DNA of 64,000 nucleotides from Pseudomonas poae (GCA_004000515.1 CP034537.1:4106001-4170000), one strand, 5' to 3'; shown: positions 42,613 through 56,655, numbered from the stretch's first letter. Made by a program: numbers and translations. The notes: generated from the sequence alone by a model not told the origin.

Positions 42613-42677
42613 ATTGTTGTGCGGCACGGCGGTTAGGTCTTCCTTGGGGGCCGCCGTGGCCGTGTACGCGATGCTAC

Positions 42678-44002
42678 TTAGTGGAACTGCTCTTCTTCGG
42701 TCGAACCGGTCAGCGCGGTCACGGACGAGGTGCCGCCCTGGATCACGGTGGTCATGTCGTCGAAGTAGCCGGTGCCCACTTCCTGCTGGTGAGCCACGAA
42801 GGTGTAGCCTTTGGCGGCGTCAGCGAATTCCTGCTCTTGCAGCTTCACGTAGGCAGTCATGTCGTTGCGGGCGTAGTCGTGCGCCAGGTTGAACATGCTG
42901 TGCCACATGTTGTGAATGCCAGCCAGGGTGATGAACTGGTGCTTGTAGCCCATGGCGGACAGTTCGCGCTGGAACTTGGCGATGGTCGCGTCGTCCAGGT
43001 TCTTCTTCCAGTTGAAAGAAGGCGAGCAGTTGTAGGACAGCAGTTGGTCCGGGTATTCCTTCTTGATCGCTTCAGCGAAACGACGGGCTTCGTCCAGGTC
43101 CGGCTTGGCGGTTTCGCACCAGATCAAGTCGGCGTATGGCGCGTAGGCCAGGCCACGGGCGATGGCTTGGTCAAGACCGGCGCGCACCTTATAGAAGCCT
43201 TCCTGAGTACGCTCGCCGGTTACAAACGGCTGGTCGTACGGATCGCAGTCCGAGGTCAGCAAGTCAGCTGCGTTGGCATCGGTACGCGCCAGGATGATGG
43301 TTGGCGTGCCGGCAACGTCAGCTGCCAGGCGGGCTGCGGTCAGCTTCTGTACAGCTTCCTGGGTGGGTACCAGTACTTTGCCGCCCATGTGGCCGCATTT
43401 CTTCACCGAAGCCAGTTGGTCTTCAAAGTGCACGCCGGCAGCGCCTGCCTCGATCATGCTCTTCATCAGTTCATAGGCGTTCAGTACGCCACCGAAACCG
43501 GCTTCGGCGTCAGCCACGATTGGCGCGAAGTAGTCGATGTAGCCTGCGTCGCCCGGGTTCTTGCCGGCTTTCCACTGGATCTGGTCGGCACGACGGAACG
43601 AGTTGTTGATGCGCTTGACCACGGTTGGAACCGAGTCCACCGGGTACAGCGACTGGTCGGGGTACATGGATTCAGCGGAGTTGTTGTCCGCTGCCACTTG
43701 CCAGCCGGACAGGTAGATCGCCTGGATACCGGCTTTTACCTGTTGGACTGCCTGGCCGCCAGTAAGGGCGCCCATGCAGTTGACGAAATCTTTGTCGGGA
43801 CGGAAGGAAGGCTTGGCACCTTGGGTTACCAGGTTCCACAGCTTCTCGGCGCCGAGTTTTGCAAAGGTGTGCTCTGGTTGAACCGAGCCACGCAGGCGGA
43901 CGACGTCAGCAGCGGAATAAGCGCGGGTCACGCCTTTCCAGCGTGGGTTTTCAGCCCAATCTTTTCAAGGGCTGCAATTTGCTGTTCGCGTGTCAGTGCC
44001 AT
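42678..44002 (-). CDS. aceA: Isocitrate lyase; broken by one indel near the start
   Basis: About 441 residues. It splits isocitrate to succinate and glyoxylate, the first step of the glyoxylate shunt. The catalytic loop KKCGHMGGK and the [19 protein letters not shown] segment are present. The start is the ATG at 44002 ([20 protein letters not shown]). One A is missing opposite TTTT 43962-43965; without it the frame seems to begin at a GTG at 43931. It is needed for growth on acetate and fatty acids and competes with Icd and Idh encoded nearby. Confidence 0.96.
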
Positions 44003-44496
44003 GGGGAAAAACCTCGTCGCATAGGTCTAGGTGGAAAATTCCATTTGCCAGCCACGTATTCAGTGCGTGGGTATGGCGGCTCGCTGACCAGAAGCTTAGG
44101 TGTTCAAGCCAGGTTTGGCGGGGAAGGCGACGGGATGAACGAGTGGCTCAAGGGGAGAGTTGAGCAGGTAGGGGCGAACTGCGAACAGTCTTCGGGCGTC
44201 GTGGGCCTTTGTACGATCCATCAGTGTGTAGCCGGGTTACCTGGTTAGCTTCCGTCCCTCGGGACAACTTCGTTCCAGTCGCAACCTCGTCAAACACACC
44301 TTGTGGGCGGTACAGACACGAATCGGCTCAGGTGGGTAGCTTAGAGCGACGATCCGAAGGCCCTTGCCAGGGCCCCTGATTAGCGGGAGCGAGGCCATCA
44401 TGCCCATGCTTTTTTGGATCGTCAAATGTTTTGTAGTGCTTTTTTCAAGCACTACATCTTTAGTCTAAGACGACTCATCAGTCAGTTTTTGGTGCT
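44003..44496. other. Intergenic region upstream of aceA, no gene seen
   Basis: The 494 bases between aceA and the secretin-domain gene hold no convincing reading frame or tRNA. They include the aceA promoter and possibly a long leader. The only strong element is the inverted repeat at 44432-44456. A small RNA cannot be ruled out. Confidence 0.5.
44432..44456. promoter_or_regulatory. Perfect inverted repeat with TGTAGT/ACTACA ends upstream of aceA
   Basis: TGTAGTGCTT is repeated as its exact complement AAGCACTACA five bases later. No clear T-run follows in either direction, so it is not a usual terminator. The outer half-sites resemble, from memory, those of RpiR-family regulators of central carbon metabolism in Pseudomonas (RccR/HexR), one of which controls the glyoxylate shunt. 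It is a candidate operator for aceA or for the gene at 44497. Confidence 0.45.
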
Positions 44497-45234
44497 TCAG
44501 TTCAAGGTGTCGACCTTGACCCGCAAAGTCAGGTCATCGCGGCCCTGAGTAGAATACGTGCGGGTTGTAGAGGATTTGTCGGCCTGGGTCTCGCGGTTGA
44601 TGCCGGCCAGGGTGATCCATTCGCCAAGGCGGCCGCTGACACTTGTGTCGGTGCTTTGCACGTTCACTACATCGGGACGCTCCTGGCTCATGCGGTCACG
44701 GTTGGTACTGATTGCCAAGTGAACGGTCTCACCGGTGACGCTGGCAGTGACGTAGAAACCTTGGGTGACGTTGCGATACTGAGTCTGGTTTTGCGGGCGA
44801 CCATAGGCATCGGGTTGGGTCGTGGTGAGCGGTACACTCTGGCCGACCTGAATCAGCGCTGGCACGCCTTCACTGGCCTGGATCTGCTGGATGCCACCCT
44901 CGCGACTAGCGGTGCCATAGCTGATGATGCGGGTCTGGCTGTCGCCACTGTTCTGCTGGTTGGTTTCGTTAGTGTCGACGGTGATCAGCAGGCGCTTGGC
45001 CGGTGTGTCCAGTTGGGCAAGCAAGGCACGCAAGTCCTGGATCTTGCCGGCGTCTGCCTTGACGATAAGCTGGTTGCCATAGGCGCTGACGGTGCCGTCC
45101 TTGCCGATGAAGTTCTGTGCGACGGGCAGCAGATCCGCGCTGGTGCGGTTGCTCAGGTTGACGACTTCGGTGTCTGCCATGGCGGTGACGCTGGCAGTCA
45201 GGAGAAGGGCGGTGAGCAGGGTGCGTAGGGACAT
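44497..45234 (-). CDS. Exported protein with a secretin N-domain
   Basis: 245 residues, signal peptide cleaved near AMA-DT (residue 20). Residues 21-80 (VVNLSNRTSADLLPVAQNFIG, QLIVKADAGKIQDLRALLAQLD) form the N-domain found in type II/III secretins. The rest (QSVPLTTTQ, RNVTQGFYVTASVTGETVHLAIS, EWITLAGI) resembles the beginning of a secretin core, but it stops without the full beta-barrel region. It is alone, with no type II or IV pilus genes near. It probably works in the periplasm or outer membrane; a direct role is unknown. Intact. Confidence 0.72.
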   Translation of the reverse strand: MSLRTLLTALLLTASVTAMADTEVVNLSNRTSADLLPVAQNFIGKDGTVSAYGNQLIVKADAGKIQDLRALLAQLDTPAKRLLITVDTNETNQQNSGDSQTRIISYGTASREGGIQQIQASEGVPALIQVGQSVPLTTTQPDAYGRPQNQTQYRNVTQGFYVTASVTGETVHLAISTNRDRMSQERPDVVNVQSTDTSVSGRLGEWITLAGINRETQADKSSTTRTYSTQGRDDLTLRVKVDTLN

Positions 45235-45317
45235 GTCCGTTATCTCTGCGAGTCATTTAGGCGTGATAGTGCCAGTTTGTCGGCTGGGCGGGGTGCTTGT
45301 TGAATCGTAGACGGCAA

Positions 45318-45342
45318 AATGCCCTGCATGGCAGGGCATTTG
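45318..45342 (-). terminator. Terminator after the GNAT gene
   Basis: AAATGCCCTGC pairs with GCAGGGCATTT across a 3-base loop; in the minus direction TTTT follows. It separates the GNAT transcript from the secretin-domain gene. Confidence 0.85.
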
Positions 45343-45360
45343 TAGTGGTGCTGAAATAGC

Positions 45361-45445
45361 CTTCGCGAGCAAGCCTGCTCCCACACTCGACCGCATTCCA
45401 AGGGATGTACTCGGTCAAATGTGGGAGCGGGCTTGCTCGCGAAGG
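45361..45445. repeat. REP doublet (inverted pair)
   Basis: CTTCGCGAGCAAGCCTGCTCCCACA at the left faces TGTGGGAGCGGGCTTGCTCGCGAAG at the right, a near-perfect 25-base inverted repeat. It lies 18 bases past the end of the GNAT gene. Confidence 0.9.
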
Positions 45446-45462
45446 GGCGAATCGGTCTCGAA

Positions 45463-45885
45463 TCAGTCCCCTCGCACCATATCGACATGCGGAATTCCAA
45501 CTTCCAGGAATTCCTCGCTGACGATCTTGAAACCCAGTCGCTCATAAAATGGCGCTGCATACACCTGTGCGCTGAGGAACTGCTTGGTCTGGCCGCGTTT
45601 TTCAGCCGCGCCAATCACCGCTTCCATCAGCTTGTCGCCGACTTTAAGTCCGCGCCAGTCTTTGAGCACCGAGACGCGCCCGATTTCGCCGCTGGGCAGC
45701 AGGCGAGCGGTGCCTATCGGAAAGTCGCCTTCGAATGCCAGGAAATGCACCGCGTCGGCGTCATCTGCATCCCATTCCAGCTCGGGTGGAACCGATTGCT
45801 CAGCGATAAAAACCGCTTCACGAATGCGCCGAATCTCAGCGATATCCTTTTGCCAGTCCGCGACACTTACGTGAATCTTATTCAT
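45463..45885 (-). CDS. GNAT-family N-acetyltransferase
   Basis: 140 residues. It shows the GNAT core FLAFEGDFPIGTARLLPSG, the acetyl-CoA loop RGLKVGDKLMEAVI (here without the usual Gly-rich QxxGxG/A in full) and the closing QVYAAPFYERLGFK. ElaA-like proteins look similar. The ATG at 45885 overlaps the end of the upstream oxygenase gene by 8 bases, so they form an operon. The acceptor is unknown. Confidence 0.82.
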   Translation of the reverse strand: MNKIHVSVADWQKDIAEIRRIREAVFIAEQSVPPELEWDADDADAVHFLAFEGDFPIGTARLLPSGEIGRVSVLKDWRGLKVGDKLMEAVIGAAEKRGQTKQFLSAQVYAAPFYERLGFKIVSEEFLEVGIPHVDMVRGD

Positions 45886-47044
45886 CGGCAAACCCCAGGC
45901 TCCCTTGCTTGACCAGTTCGCACAGCAGGTCGCGCCCGTCTTCGTCCGCCAGCCATGGGCCGAGGTTTTCGGCGTGCAGGGCGTCCGCGGCGCAGATCAG
46001 TTTGAGCAGTTCGCGCAGTTTGCCCGGCAGGTAACGGCTCTGGCCGCTGGCGAACAGCAGTACGTCGTCGTCTACTTCCGACCAAGCCATGCGCGCGCTT
46101 GGGTTGCGTACCAGGATCGCACCGTCTTGCAGGGCGCTGATGAAGTCGTCTTCGCCGAGTTCTTCGCCAGCCACCAGTTCCGGGTAGCGCGGCTCGGTCA
46201 TGAATTGGCCGAACCAGGTCAGCAGCATGCGCTCGTCGCTCATGTGCTCGGCCAACAAGCTTTTCAGGCGATCGAGAGCATCGGTCTGAATCTGGTGCGG
46301 GTCGCTGACCGGCTGGGCGTCAGCGTCGGTGTAACGCTCTTCGTCTGTCAGGTACTGGCTGAGGAAGTCAGTGAAGTGGGTCAACACTTCGGCGGCGCTC
46401 GGTGCGCGGAAGCCCACGGAGTAGGTCATGCAGTCATCTTCGGCAATACCGAAGTGCGCCAGGCGTGGTGGCAGGTAGAGCATGTCGCCCGGCTCCAGCA
46501 CCCATTCGGCGCTTTCTTCGAATTCGGCGAGGATGCGCAAGTCGGCATGCTGCAGCAGCGGGCTTTCCGAGCTGCACATCTGGCCAATCTTCCAGTTGCG
46601 CTTGCCCTGCGCTTGCAGCAGGAACACGTCGTAGTTGTCGAAGTGCGGGCCAACGCTGCCGCCCGGTGCGGCGAAGCTGATCATCACGTCGTCGATGCGC
46701 CAGCTAGGCAGGAAGCGGAATTGTTCCAGCAGTTCGGCCACTTCCGGCACGAACTGGTCAACCGCTTGCACCAGCAGGGTCCACTCGCGCTCAGGCAGGG
46801 TGCTGAAAGCATCTTCGGCGAACGGGCCACGACGCAGTTCCCACGGACGCTCGCCGTGTTCGATCACCAGGCGCGACTCGACTTCTTCTTCCAGGGCCAG
46901 GCCTGCCAGTTCGTCGGCGTCGATCGGGCTTTCGAAATCAGGGATGGCCTGGCGGATCAGCAGGGGTTTTTTCTGCCAGTAATCGCGCAGGAATTCCCGT
47001 GCCGTGATGCCGCCCAGAAGTTGAAGAGGGATGTCAGGATTCAT
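45878..47044 (-). CDS. JmjC/cupin 2-oxoglutarate oxygenase, RoxA (YcfD) type
   Basis: 388 residues. RoxA-type enzymes hydroxylate an Arg of ribosomal protein L16 using iron, oxygen and 2-oxoglutarate. The iron ligands are in GPHFDNYDVF (His and Asp of HxD) and RLAHFGI (second His). The DYWQKKPLLIRQA start segment is typical of the family. The ATG at 47044 is preferred because homologues begin around MNPDIPLQLLGG; an earlier start at 47068 has no better ribosome site. Its role on L16 is by family only. Intact. Confidence 0.85.
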   Translation of the reverse strand: MNPDIPLQLLGGITAREFLRDYWQKKPLLIRQAIPDFESPIDADELAGLALEEEVESRLVIEHGERPWELRRGPFAEDAFSTLPEREWTLLVQAVDQFVPEVAELLEQFRFLPSWRIDDVMISFAAPGGSVGPHFDNYDVFLLQAQGKRNWKIGQMCSSESPLLQHADLRILAEFEESAEWVLEPGDMLYLPPRLAHFGIAEDDCMTYSVGFRAPSAAEVLTHFTDFLSQYLTDEERYTDADAQPVSDPHQIQTDALDRLKSLLAEHMSDERMLLTWFGQFMTEPRYPELVAGEELGEDDFISALQDGAILVRNPSARMAWSEVDDDVLLFASGQSRYLPGKLRELLKLICAADALHAENLGPWLADEDGRDLLCELVKQGSLGFADE

Positions 47045-47087
47045 GTGTAACCTATTGAAAGAAAGCACTTTTCAGACTGGAATAAAA

Positions 47088-47109
47088 ACGCCCGGCGCGG
47101 CCGGGCGTC
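47088..47109 (-). terminator. Terminator of purB
   Basis: ACGCCCGGC pairs with GCCGGGCGT over GCG and is followed, on the minus strand, by TTTTTA. It lies 18 bases after the purB stop. Confidence 0.88.
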
Positions 47110-47126
47110 TCAAGGTCTTGCGGTAA

Positions 47127-48584
<1,458 letters not shown>

Positions 48585-48620
48585 TTACGCGTAATGCTTG
48601 AACGTGGTGGTTGCTGCGAC

Positions 48621-49244
48621 TTATTCGTTGCGCATCAACGGGTAAAGCTCTTTGAGCAATTTGCGACGGCTGATGACCAGCTGCCAACGATGACCCCCCA
48701 ACTGGCGCCACAACCGCGCCGAACGAATACCGGCCAGGAGCAGGGCGCGGATTTTCGAGGCGTTGTTCGGTTGCTGCAAGTTGCGCATGTCGCCGTGGAC
48801 CTGGATCCGCTGGCGCAAGGTGCTCAAGGTGTCCTGGTACAGCGCGCCGCAGGCCGCGATCACGTTTTCGTGGGCTGGGCCGAAATGTTCTACCTGGGAC
48901 TGAATCTGTGGAAGACGCTTGCCGATGACTTCGAGCATATCTTCGCGCTTGGCCAATTGACGCTCAAGGCCGAGCATCGACAGCGCATAGCGCAACGGCT
49001 CGCGCTGCAGGGTGCTGGGGTCGCGCTCCAGGGCGCCGATCAGCGCTCTGTACCCTTCACGCAGCGCCAAGTCGTCGCCACCATAAACTTCCAGGGTGTC
49101 CTTGGGGTCGCGGATCAGCAAGCTGCCGAGCATGCAGGTCAGGCCTGCCTCGGTGACCTGGCCGGTCTTGGCGATCTTATCCACCAGTACGGCGGCGAGG
49201 AAAACCCCGCCCAGCGCCGTCAACTGCTCCTGGATTGGGTTCAT
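48621..49244 (-). CDS. hflD: High frequency lysogenization protein HflD homologue
   Basis: 207 residues, mostly helical, intact. HflD is a peripheral membrane protein, known in E. coli for affecting lambda CII stability; its cell role is unclear. It shows [21 protein letters not shown] and [18 protein letters not shown]. The gene starts inside the mnmA stop (ATGA), and the order mnmA-hflD-purB is conserved in gamma-proteobacteria. Confidence 0.93.
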   Translation of the reverse strand: MNPIQEQLTALGGVFLAAVLVDKIAKTGQVTEAGLTCMLGSLLIRDPKDTLEVYGGDDLALREGYRALIGALERDPSTLQREPLRYALSMLGLERQLAKREDMLEVIGKRLPQIQSQVEHFGPAHENVIAACGALYQDTLSTLRQRIQVHGDMRNLQQPNNASKIRALLLAGIRSARLWRQLGGHRWQLVISRRKLLKELYPLMRNE

Positions 49245-50365
49245 GCCTTGTTGCTCCAGGCTTGCGCGACTTCAATCACGCCGCCGCCCAGGCAGATTTC
49301 GCCGTCGTAGAACACCACGGACTGGCCAGGCGTAACGGCGCGTTGCGGGTCATCAAAGGTGGCGCGATAGCCGGTAGCGGTCTTTTCCAGGGTGCAGGGC
49401 TGGTCGCTCTGGCGATAGCGCACCTTGGCGGTCAGGCGGCGTGGAGTACTCAGGTCGATCGGGTTGACCCAATAGATTTCCGAGGCCAGCAGGGCGCCCG
49501 AGAACAGCAAGGGGTGTTCGTTGCCCTGGCCGACGATCAGCTCGTTGTTCTCAAGGTCTTTGACCAGCACGTACCACGGCTCTTCGCCGGCGTCCTTCAA
49601 ACCGCCGATGCCCAGGCCCTGGCGTTGGCCGATGGTGTGGTACATCAGGCCATGGTGGCGGCCGATGACTTCGCCTTCGGTGGTCTTGATCTCGCCCGGT
49701 TGTGCCGGCAGGTATTGCTTGAGGAAGTCGCTGAAGCGGCGCTCACCGATAAAGCAGATCCCGGTGGAATCTTTCTTCTTGGCGGTGGCCAGGCCGTGTT
49801 TCTCGGCGATCTTGCGCACTTCGGGTTTTTCCAGCTCGCCCACCGGGAACAGGGTCTTGGCGATCTGTTCACCGCCGACTGCGTGCAGGAAGTAACTCTG
49901 GTCCTTATTCGGGTCCAGGCCTTTGAGCAGTTCGGTGCGGCCATCGATGTCGCGGCGGCGCACGTAGTGGCCAGTGGCGATTAGGTCTGCACCCAGCATC
50001 ATGGCGTAGTCGAGGAACGCCTTGAACTTGATTTCGCGGTTACACAGGATGTCCGGGTTCGGCGTACGGCCGGCCTTGTATTCGGCCAGGAAGTGCTCGA
50101 ACACGTTGTCCCAGTACTCGGCGGCAAAATTGGCAGTGTGCAGCTTGATACCGATCTTGTCACACACGGCCTGGGCGTCCGCCAGGTCGTCCATGGCGGT
50201 GCAATATTCCGTTCCATCGTCTTCTTCCCAGTTCTTCATGAACAGGCCTTCCACCTCATAACCCTGCTCCATGAGCAGAACGGCGGAAACGGAAGAGTCC
50301 ACGCCGCCGGACATGCCGACGATGACGCGCTTCTTTTGTGTGTCAGAAGGGGCTGGATCACGCAT
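49241..50365 (-). CDS. mnmA: tRNA-specific 2-thiouridylase MnmA
   Basis: 374 residues, intact. It adds sulfur to U34 of tRNAs for Lys, Glu and Gln. It shows the ATP pyrophosphatase loop [10 protein letters not shown] near residue 18, the catalytic Cys pair in [10 protein letters not shown] and [12 protein letters not shown], and the [14 protein letters not shown] region. Confidence 0.97.
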   Translation of the reverse strand: MRDPAPSDTQKKRVIVGMSGGVDSSVSAVLLMEQGYEVEGLFMKNWEEDDGTEYCTAMDDLADAQAVCDKIGIKLHTANFAAEYWDNVFEHFLAEYKAGRTPNPDILCNREIKFKAFLDYAMMLGADLIATGHYVRRRDIDGRTELLKGLDPNKDQSYFLHAVGGEQIAKTLFPVGELEKPEVRKIAEKHGLATAKKKDSTGICFIGERRFSDFLKQYLPAQPGEIKTTEGEVIGRHHGLMYHTIGQRQGLGIGGLKDAGEEPWYVLVKDLENNELIVGQGNEHPLLFSGALLASEIYWVNPIDLSTPRRLTAKVRYRQSDQPCTLEKTATGYRATFDDPQRAVTPGQSVVFYDGEICLGGGVIEVAQAWSNKA

Positions 50366-50423
50366 AGGGTTTCAACGGGTGTCTTGAAAAGGACGCGATT
50401 CTATCAGGCTCGGGCCTTCAAGG

Positions 50424-50870
50424 CTAAAGAGAAGGGCGGATCAATTCGAGACTGTGACGCTGGCCTGCCAAATAATCATCGATGCAGCGGATGATCAGCT
50501 CGCTGCGCCAGGCGTCGCGAACGTCCATCAGTTCGTCGCGGGTCAGCCAGCGGGCGCGCAGGATGCCTTCGTCGAGTTGATAGTCGGGGTGATGTTTCAG
50601 CGCTTTGGCGATGAAGCAAACCCGTTGATAGGTCACGCCATTGCTGGGCGCGGTGTACAGGTAGATGCCCACGATACCGGTGGCTTCGACGTCCCAGCCG
50701 GTTTCTTCGAGGGTTTCGCGTACCGCGGCCTCGGTCAGGGTTTCGTGCGGATCGAGGTGGCCGGCAGGCTGGTTGAGTACGGCGCGGCCGCCCTTGAGTT
50801 CTTCGACCATCAGGAAGCGGCCGTTGTCTTCGACGATGGTGGCGACGGTGATGTGGGGTTGCCAGGTCAT
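50424..50870 (-). CDS. nudJ: NUDIX hydrolase, NudJ type
   Basis: 148 residues, intact. The Nudix box is complete: G-x5-E-x7-REtlEEtGW in the segment starting at GHLDPHET. NudJ proteins act as phosphatases on thiamine-pyrophosphate-like or nucleotide substrates. The gene is 58 bases upstream of mnmA in the same direction, as in other gamma-proteobacteria. Confidence 0.92.
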   Translation of the reverse strand: MTWQPHITVATIVEDNGRFLMVEELKGGRAVLNQPAGHLDPHETLTEAAVRETLEETGWDVEATGIVGIYLYTAPSNGVTYQRVCFIAKALKHHPDYQLDEGILRARWLTRDELMDVRDAWRSELIIRCIDDYLAGQRHSLELIRPSL

Positions 50871-50932
50871 GGAGAGGTCTCGAACGATCGGAGGGGCAGG
50901 CGCACATCATACAGAGGCGCCGCCCCAACCCT

Positions 50933-52150
50933 TTACTTCGCGGCTTTGGTAATGGCGTCGAAGGCGACCATGTCATCGATCACTTCACCGCCCGTGGCTT
51001 TGGTTTGCGCTTGCCACACAACGATCACCACATTCTGGGTGGGGTTGAGGTAGATGAACTGACCGAAGATGCCTGCGGCCGTAAAGGCTTTGTCGGCCTT
51101 GGAGGCGTCAGTCCAGGCGGGCCACCACATGGAGGCGAAGTCGCCATATGCGGGGTCGGTGCCGGTGGTGGCGCTGGCGAAGCTCATCCAGCCTTGGGGC
51201 AGGACTTGTTGGTTGCCGGCTTTGCCGCCGCTGAGTACGAACTGGCCGAAGCGACCGTAGTCCTCCAGCGTTGCGCTGATGCCACTACCGCCCACTTCGT
51301 TGCCGTTGGGGCCGTCGAGCCACCAGTTGGCGTCGGTTTGCATGCCGTAGGGGGCCCAGATCTTCTCGCTCAAGTACTGCGCCAAGGGCTTGCCTACGGC
51401 AGCGCTGACCAGTTGCCCCAGCACTTGTGTCTCGCCGGTGCTGTAGTTGGTACGGGTGCCAGGGGGCGCCGCGCTGGGCAGGCTCGCCATGAACTTCAGG
51501 GCTGAGCCGGGCACTTGTTCGGTTTGCAGCTTGAGCATCATGCGCCGGTCGGAAGTGGGGTCGGCGTATTTCTCGCTCCATTTGACCCCGGAGCGCATCG
51601 CAAGCACCTGGCGTACGGTGGCCTGGTCGTAACCGCTGCCGGCCAGTGCGGGCAGGTAGCGGGTCACTTTGTCGTCCAGGCTTTTGATGGAGCCATCCTG
51701 CAGTGCGGCGCCCACCAGGGTTGAGGTAATGGACTTGGCCACCGACATCGACATCCAGCGGGTCGCCGGTGTGTTGCCTTTTTCGTAGCGTTCAGTAACG
51801 ACTTGGCCGTTCTTGATCACCAGCAAGCCTGTTACCCGATTGAGGGTGACGTAGTCATCGAGGCTGTAGTGCTTGCCTTCGTAGTCGAACGAAACCGCAC
51901 CCAGGGGTTGGCTGCTGCGCGGTAGTGGAAAGGGATGGCCGCCGGCTGGAATGGTACGCACCGGAAACAGGCGGTCGATATTGCGAAAGGTGCTGACGGC
52001 GGCGTCGGGACTGAGTTTGCCGTCGTACATTGTTTGCACGTCGCCTATGGATTCTTGTGCATGGGGGTAGGTGGGTGAGTGACTTGCGCAGGCGCTGAGC
52101 AATGCAATTGCCGAGGCCCAGGTCAGCACCTTGAAATGGGTTCTTTGCAT
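50933..52150 (-). CDS. Beta-lactamase-family serine hydrolase, lipoprotein
   Basis: 405 residues, intact. The N-terminus is a lipoprotein signal with lipobox LLSAC, so it is likely anchored in the outer or inner membrane. The active site has SVAK (SxxK, near residue 137) and the Tyr motif YST (in NYSTGET). Class C beta-lactamase/esterase-like proteins of this type act on esters or peptides; the substrate is unknown. The ATG at 52150 has GGGAAG upstream. Confidence 0.88.
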   Translation of the reverse strand: MQRTHFKVLTWASAIALLSACASHSPTYPHAQESIGDVQTMYDGKLSPDAAVSTFRNIDRLFPVRTIPAGGHPFPLPRSSQPLGAVSFDYEGKHYSLDDYVTLNRVTGLLVIKNGQVVTERYEKGNTPATRWMSMSVAKSITSTLVGAALQDGSIKSLDDKVTRYLPALAGSGYDQATVRQVLAMRSGVKWSEKYADPTSDRRMMLKLQTEQVPGSALKFMASLPSAAPPGTRTNYSTGETQVLGQLVSAAVGKPLAQYLSEKIWAPYGMQTDANWWLDGPNGNEVGGSGISATLEDYGRFGQFVLSGGKAGNQQVLPQGWMSFASATTGTDPAYGDFASMWWPAWTDASKADKAFTAAGIFGQFIYLNPTQNVVIVVWQAQTKATGGEVIDDMVAFDAITKAAK

Positions 52151-52234
52151 AATGACTTCCCTTTTATTGTTTTCCGAATGGCTCGAGCAAACAACACAAA
52201 GCAAGTCCTGCGCCCATTTGCAGGAAAAAGGCCA

Positions 52235-52268
52235 AAAAATCCGGAACCCTTTCAGGTTCCGGATTTTT
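52235..52268. terminator. Terminator after idh
   Basis: AAAAATCCGGAACC pairs exactly with GGTTCCGGATTTTT around CCTTTCA-type loop, a 14-base stem. It lies 53 bases past the idh stop and is symmetric enough to work in both directions. Confidence 0.9.
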
Positions 52269-52320
52269 CTGCTGGGTGAAGATCAGCGGGCGATCTTCAC
52301 TTCAGCCACACCGTGAAGCA

Positions 52321-55039
<2,719 letters not shown>

Positions 55040-56296
55040 ATGGGATACAAGAAGATTCAGGTTCCAGCCGTCGGCGACAAAATCACCGTCAATGCAGACC
55101 ATTCTCTCAATGTTCCTAATAACCCGATCATTCCTTATATCGAAGGTGACGGTATCGGCGTCGACATCAGCCCGGTGATGATCAAGGTGGTCGACGCAGC
55201 TGTTGAAAAGGCCTACGGCGGCAAGCGCAAAATCTCTTGGATGGAGGTATATGCCGGCGAAAAGGCCACTCAAGTCTACGACCAGGACACCTGGCTGCCC
55301 CAGGAAACCCTGGATGCGGTCAAGGATTACGTGGTTTCTATCAAGGGCCCGCTGACGACCCCGGTCGGTGGTGGCATTCGTTCACTTAACGTGGCCCTGC
55401 GTCAGCAACTCGATCTGTATGTGTGCCTGCGCCCAGTGCGCTGGTTTGAAGGTGTGCCTAGCCCGGTGAAGAAGCCGGGCGACGTGGACATGACTATCTT
55501 TCGTGAGAACTCCGAAGATATTTACGCCGGTATCGAGTGGAAGGCTGGCTCGCCGGAGGCGATAAAAGTGATCAAGTTCCTTAAAGAAGAAATGGGCGTT
55601 ACCAAGATCCGTTTTGACCAAGATTGCGGGATTGGCGTCAAACCTGTTTCGAAAGAGGGCACCGAGCGTCTGGCGCGTAAAGCCCTTCAATATGTAGTGG
55701 ATAACGATCGCGACTCGCTGACCATCGTGCACAAAGGCAACATCATGAAGTTCACCGAAGGTGCCTTTAAGGAGTGGGCCTACGGTATTGCCGAGAAAGA
55801 GTTCGGCGCAACCTTGCTCGACGGTGGTCCTTGGATGCAATTCAAGAACCCCAAGACCGGTAAGAATGTGGTGGTCAAGGATGCCATCGCCGATGCCATG
55901 CTCCAGCAGATCCTGCTGCGCCCAGCAGAATACGATGTGATCGCGACGCTTAACCTGAACGGTGACTACCTTTCAGATGCACTGGCGGCGGAAGTCGGGG
56001 GCATCGGTATTGCTCCGGGGGCCAACCTTTCCGACACCGTGGCCATGTTCGAAGCCACCCACGGTACTGCGCCGAAATATGCCGGTAAAGACCAGGTCAA
56101 CCCGGGCTCACTGATCCTGTCGGCAGAAATGATGTTGCGCCACCTGGGTTGGACCGAGGCGGCTGACTTGATCATCAAGGGCACCAACGGCGCGATCTCG
56201 GCCAAAACCGTGACGTATGACTTTGAGCGCTTGATGGAGGGCGCGAAACTGGTCTCGTCGTCGGGCTTTGGCGATGCGATGATTTCGCATATGTAA
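55040..56296 (+). CDS. icd: Isocitrate dehydrogenase, NADP, dimeric type
   Basis: 418 residues, intact. Same reaction as Idh. The phosphorylation site used by AceK in enteric bacteria is conserved ([12 protein letters not shown]), as are the NENSED-type loop [14 protein letters not shown] and [10 protein letters not shown]. The start at 55040 (MGYKKIQVP) has GGAG 8 bases upstream. The pair of idh and icd side by side is typical for Pseudomonas. Confidence 0.97.
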   Translation: MGYKKIQVPAVGDKITVNADHSLNVPNNPIIPYIEGDGIGVDISPVMIKVVDAAVEKAYGGKRKISWMEVYAGEKATQVYDQDTWLPQETLDAVKDYVVSIKGPLTTPVGGGIRSLNVALRQQLDLYVCLRPVRWFEGVPSPVKKPGDVDMTIFRENSEDIYAGIEWKAGSPEAIKVIKFLKEEMGVTKIRFDQDCGIGVKPVSKEGTERLARKALQYVVDNDRDSLTIVHKGNIMKFTEGAFKEWAYGIAEKEFGATLLDGGPWMQFKNPKTGKNVVVKDAIADAMLQQILLRPAEYDVIATLNLNGDYLSDALAAEVGGIGIAPGANLSDTVAMFEATHGTAPKYAGKDQVNPGSLILSAEMMLRHLGWTEAADLIIKGTNGAISAKTVTYDFERLMEGAKLVSSSGFGDAMISHM

Positions 56297-56310
56297 AGAA
56301 GCGCCAGAGT

Positions 56311-56348
56311 AAAACAGCCACCTCAAGTTGACTGGGGTGGCCGTTTTT
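56311..56348 (+). terminator. Terminator of icd
   Basis: AAACAGCCACC pairs with GGTGGCCGTTT (one mismatch) and is followed by a run of six T. It lies between the convergent icd and cspD genes. Confidence 0.82.
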
Positions 56349-56376
56349 TGTTGGGCGCTTCACGCTCGTCGGCGGG

Positions 56377-56655
56377 TCAGGCCATTAGTTTCTTTTCTTT
56401 ATGAGCGTATGGGCTTGCACTTTTATCAGCCACTTCGGCTTTGACTGCATCGATATTCACGGCGTGCAGTCCTTTTGGTCCCTGAATGATCTCAAAGCTT
56501 ACCGCTTGGCCCGCCTTCAGCGTTTTATACCCTTCCATGATAATCGCTGAGTAATGCGCAAACAGGTCCTCGGTTTTTCCTTCTTCGTTGATGAACCCAT
56601 AGCCTTTGGCATTGTTGAACCATTTGACCTTGCCATTGATCTTGACGCCAGACAT
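56377..56655 (-). CDS. cspD: Cold-shock domain protein, CspD type
   Basis: 92 residues. The single cold-shock domain has both RNA-binding motifs, KWFNNAKGYGFI (RNP1) and DLFAHYS (RNP2). CspD-type proteins bind single-stranded DNA and slow replication in stationary phase. The ATG at 56655 is chosen because GAGG is 9 bases before it; an ATG at 56661 is too close. It is divergent from clpS, as in other gamma-proteobacteria. Confidence 0.92.
   Translation of the reverse strand: MSGVKINGKVKWFNNAKGYGFINEEGKTEDLFAHYSAIIMEGYKTLKAGQAVSFEIIQGPKGLHAVNIDAVKAEVADKSASPYAHKEKKLMA

Larger units (their letters stand above)
42032..42677. other. Intergenic region upstream of nuoA, containing a REP doublet and the aceA terminator
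   Basis: About 250 bases upstream of nuoA are AT-richer than their surroundings and must hold the nuo promoter. Around 42288-42303 a GATAATGACTATTG stretch looks a little like a Fur box but is not a good match. A REP doublet (42471-42560) and the terminator of aceA (42585-42612) follow. I see no gene; the open frame across 42301-42585 is made largely of REP sequence. Confidence 0.6.
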
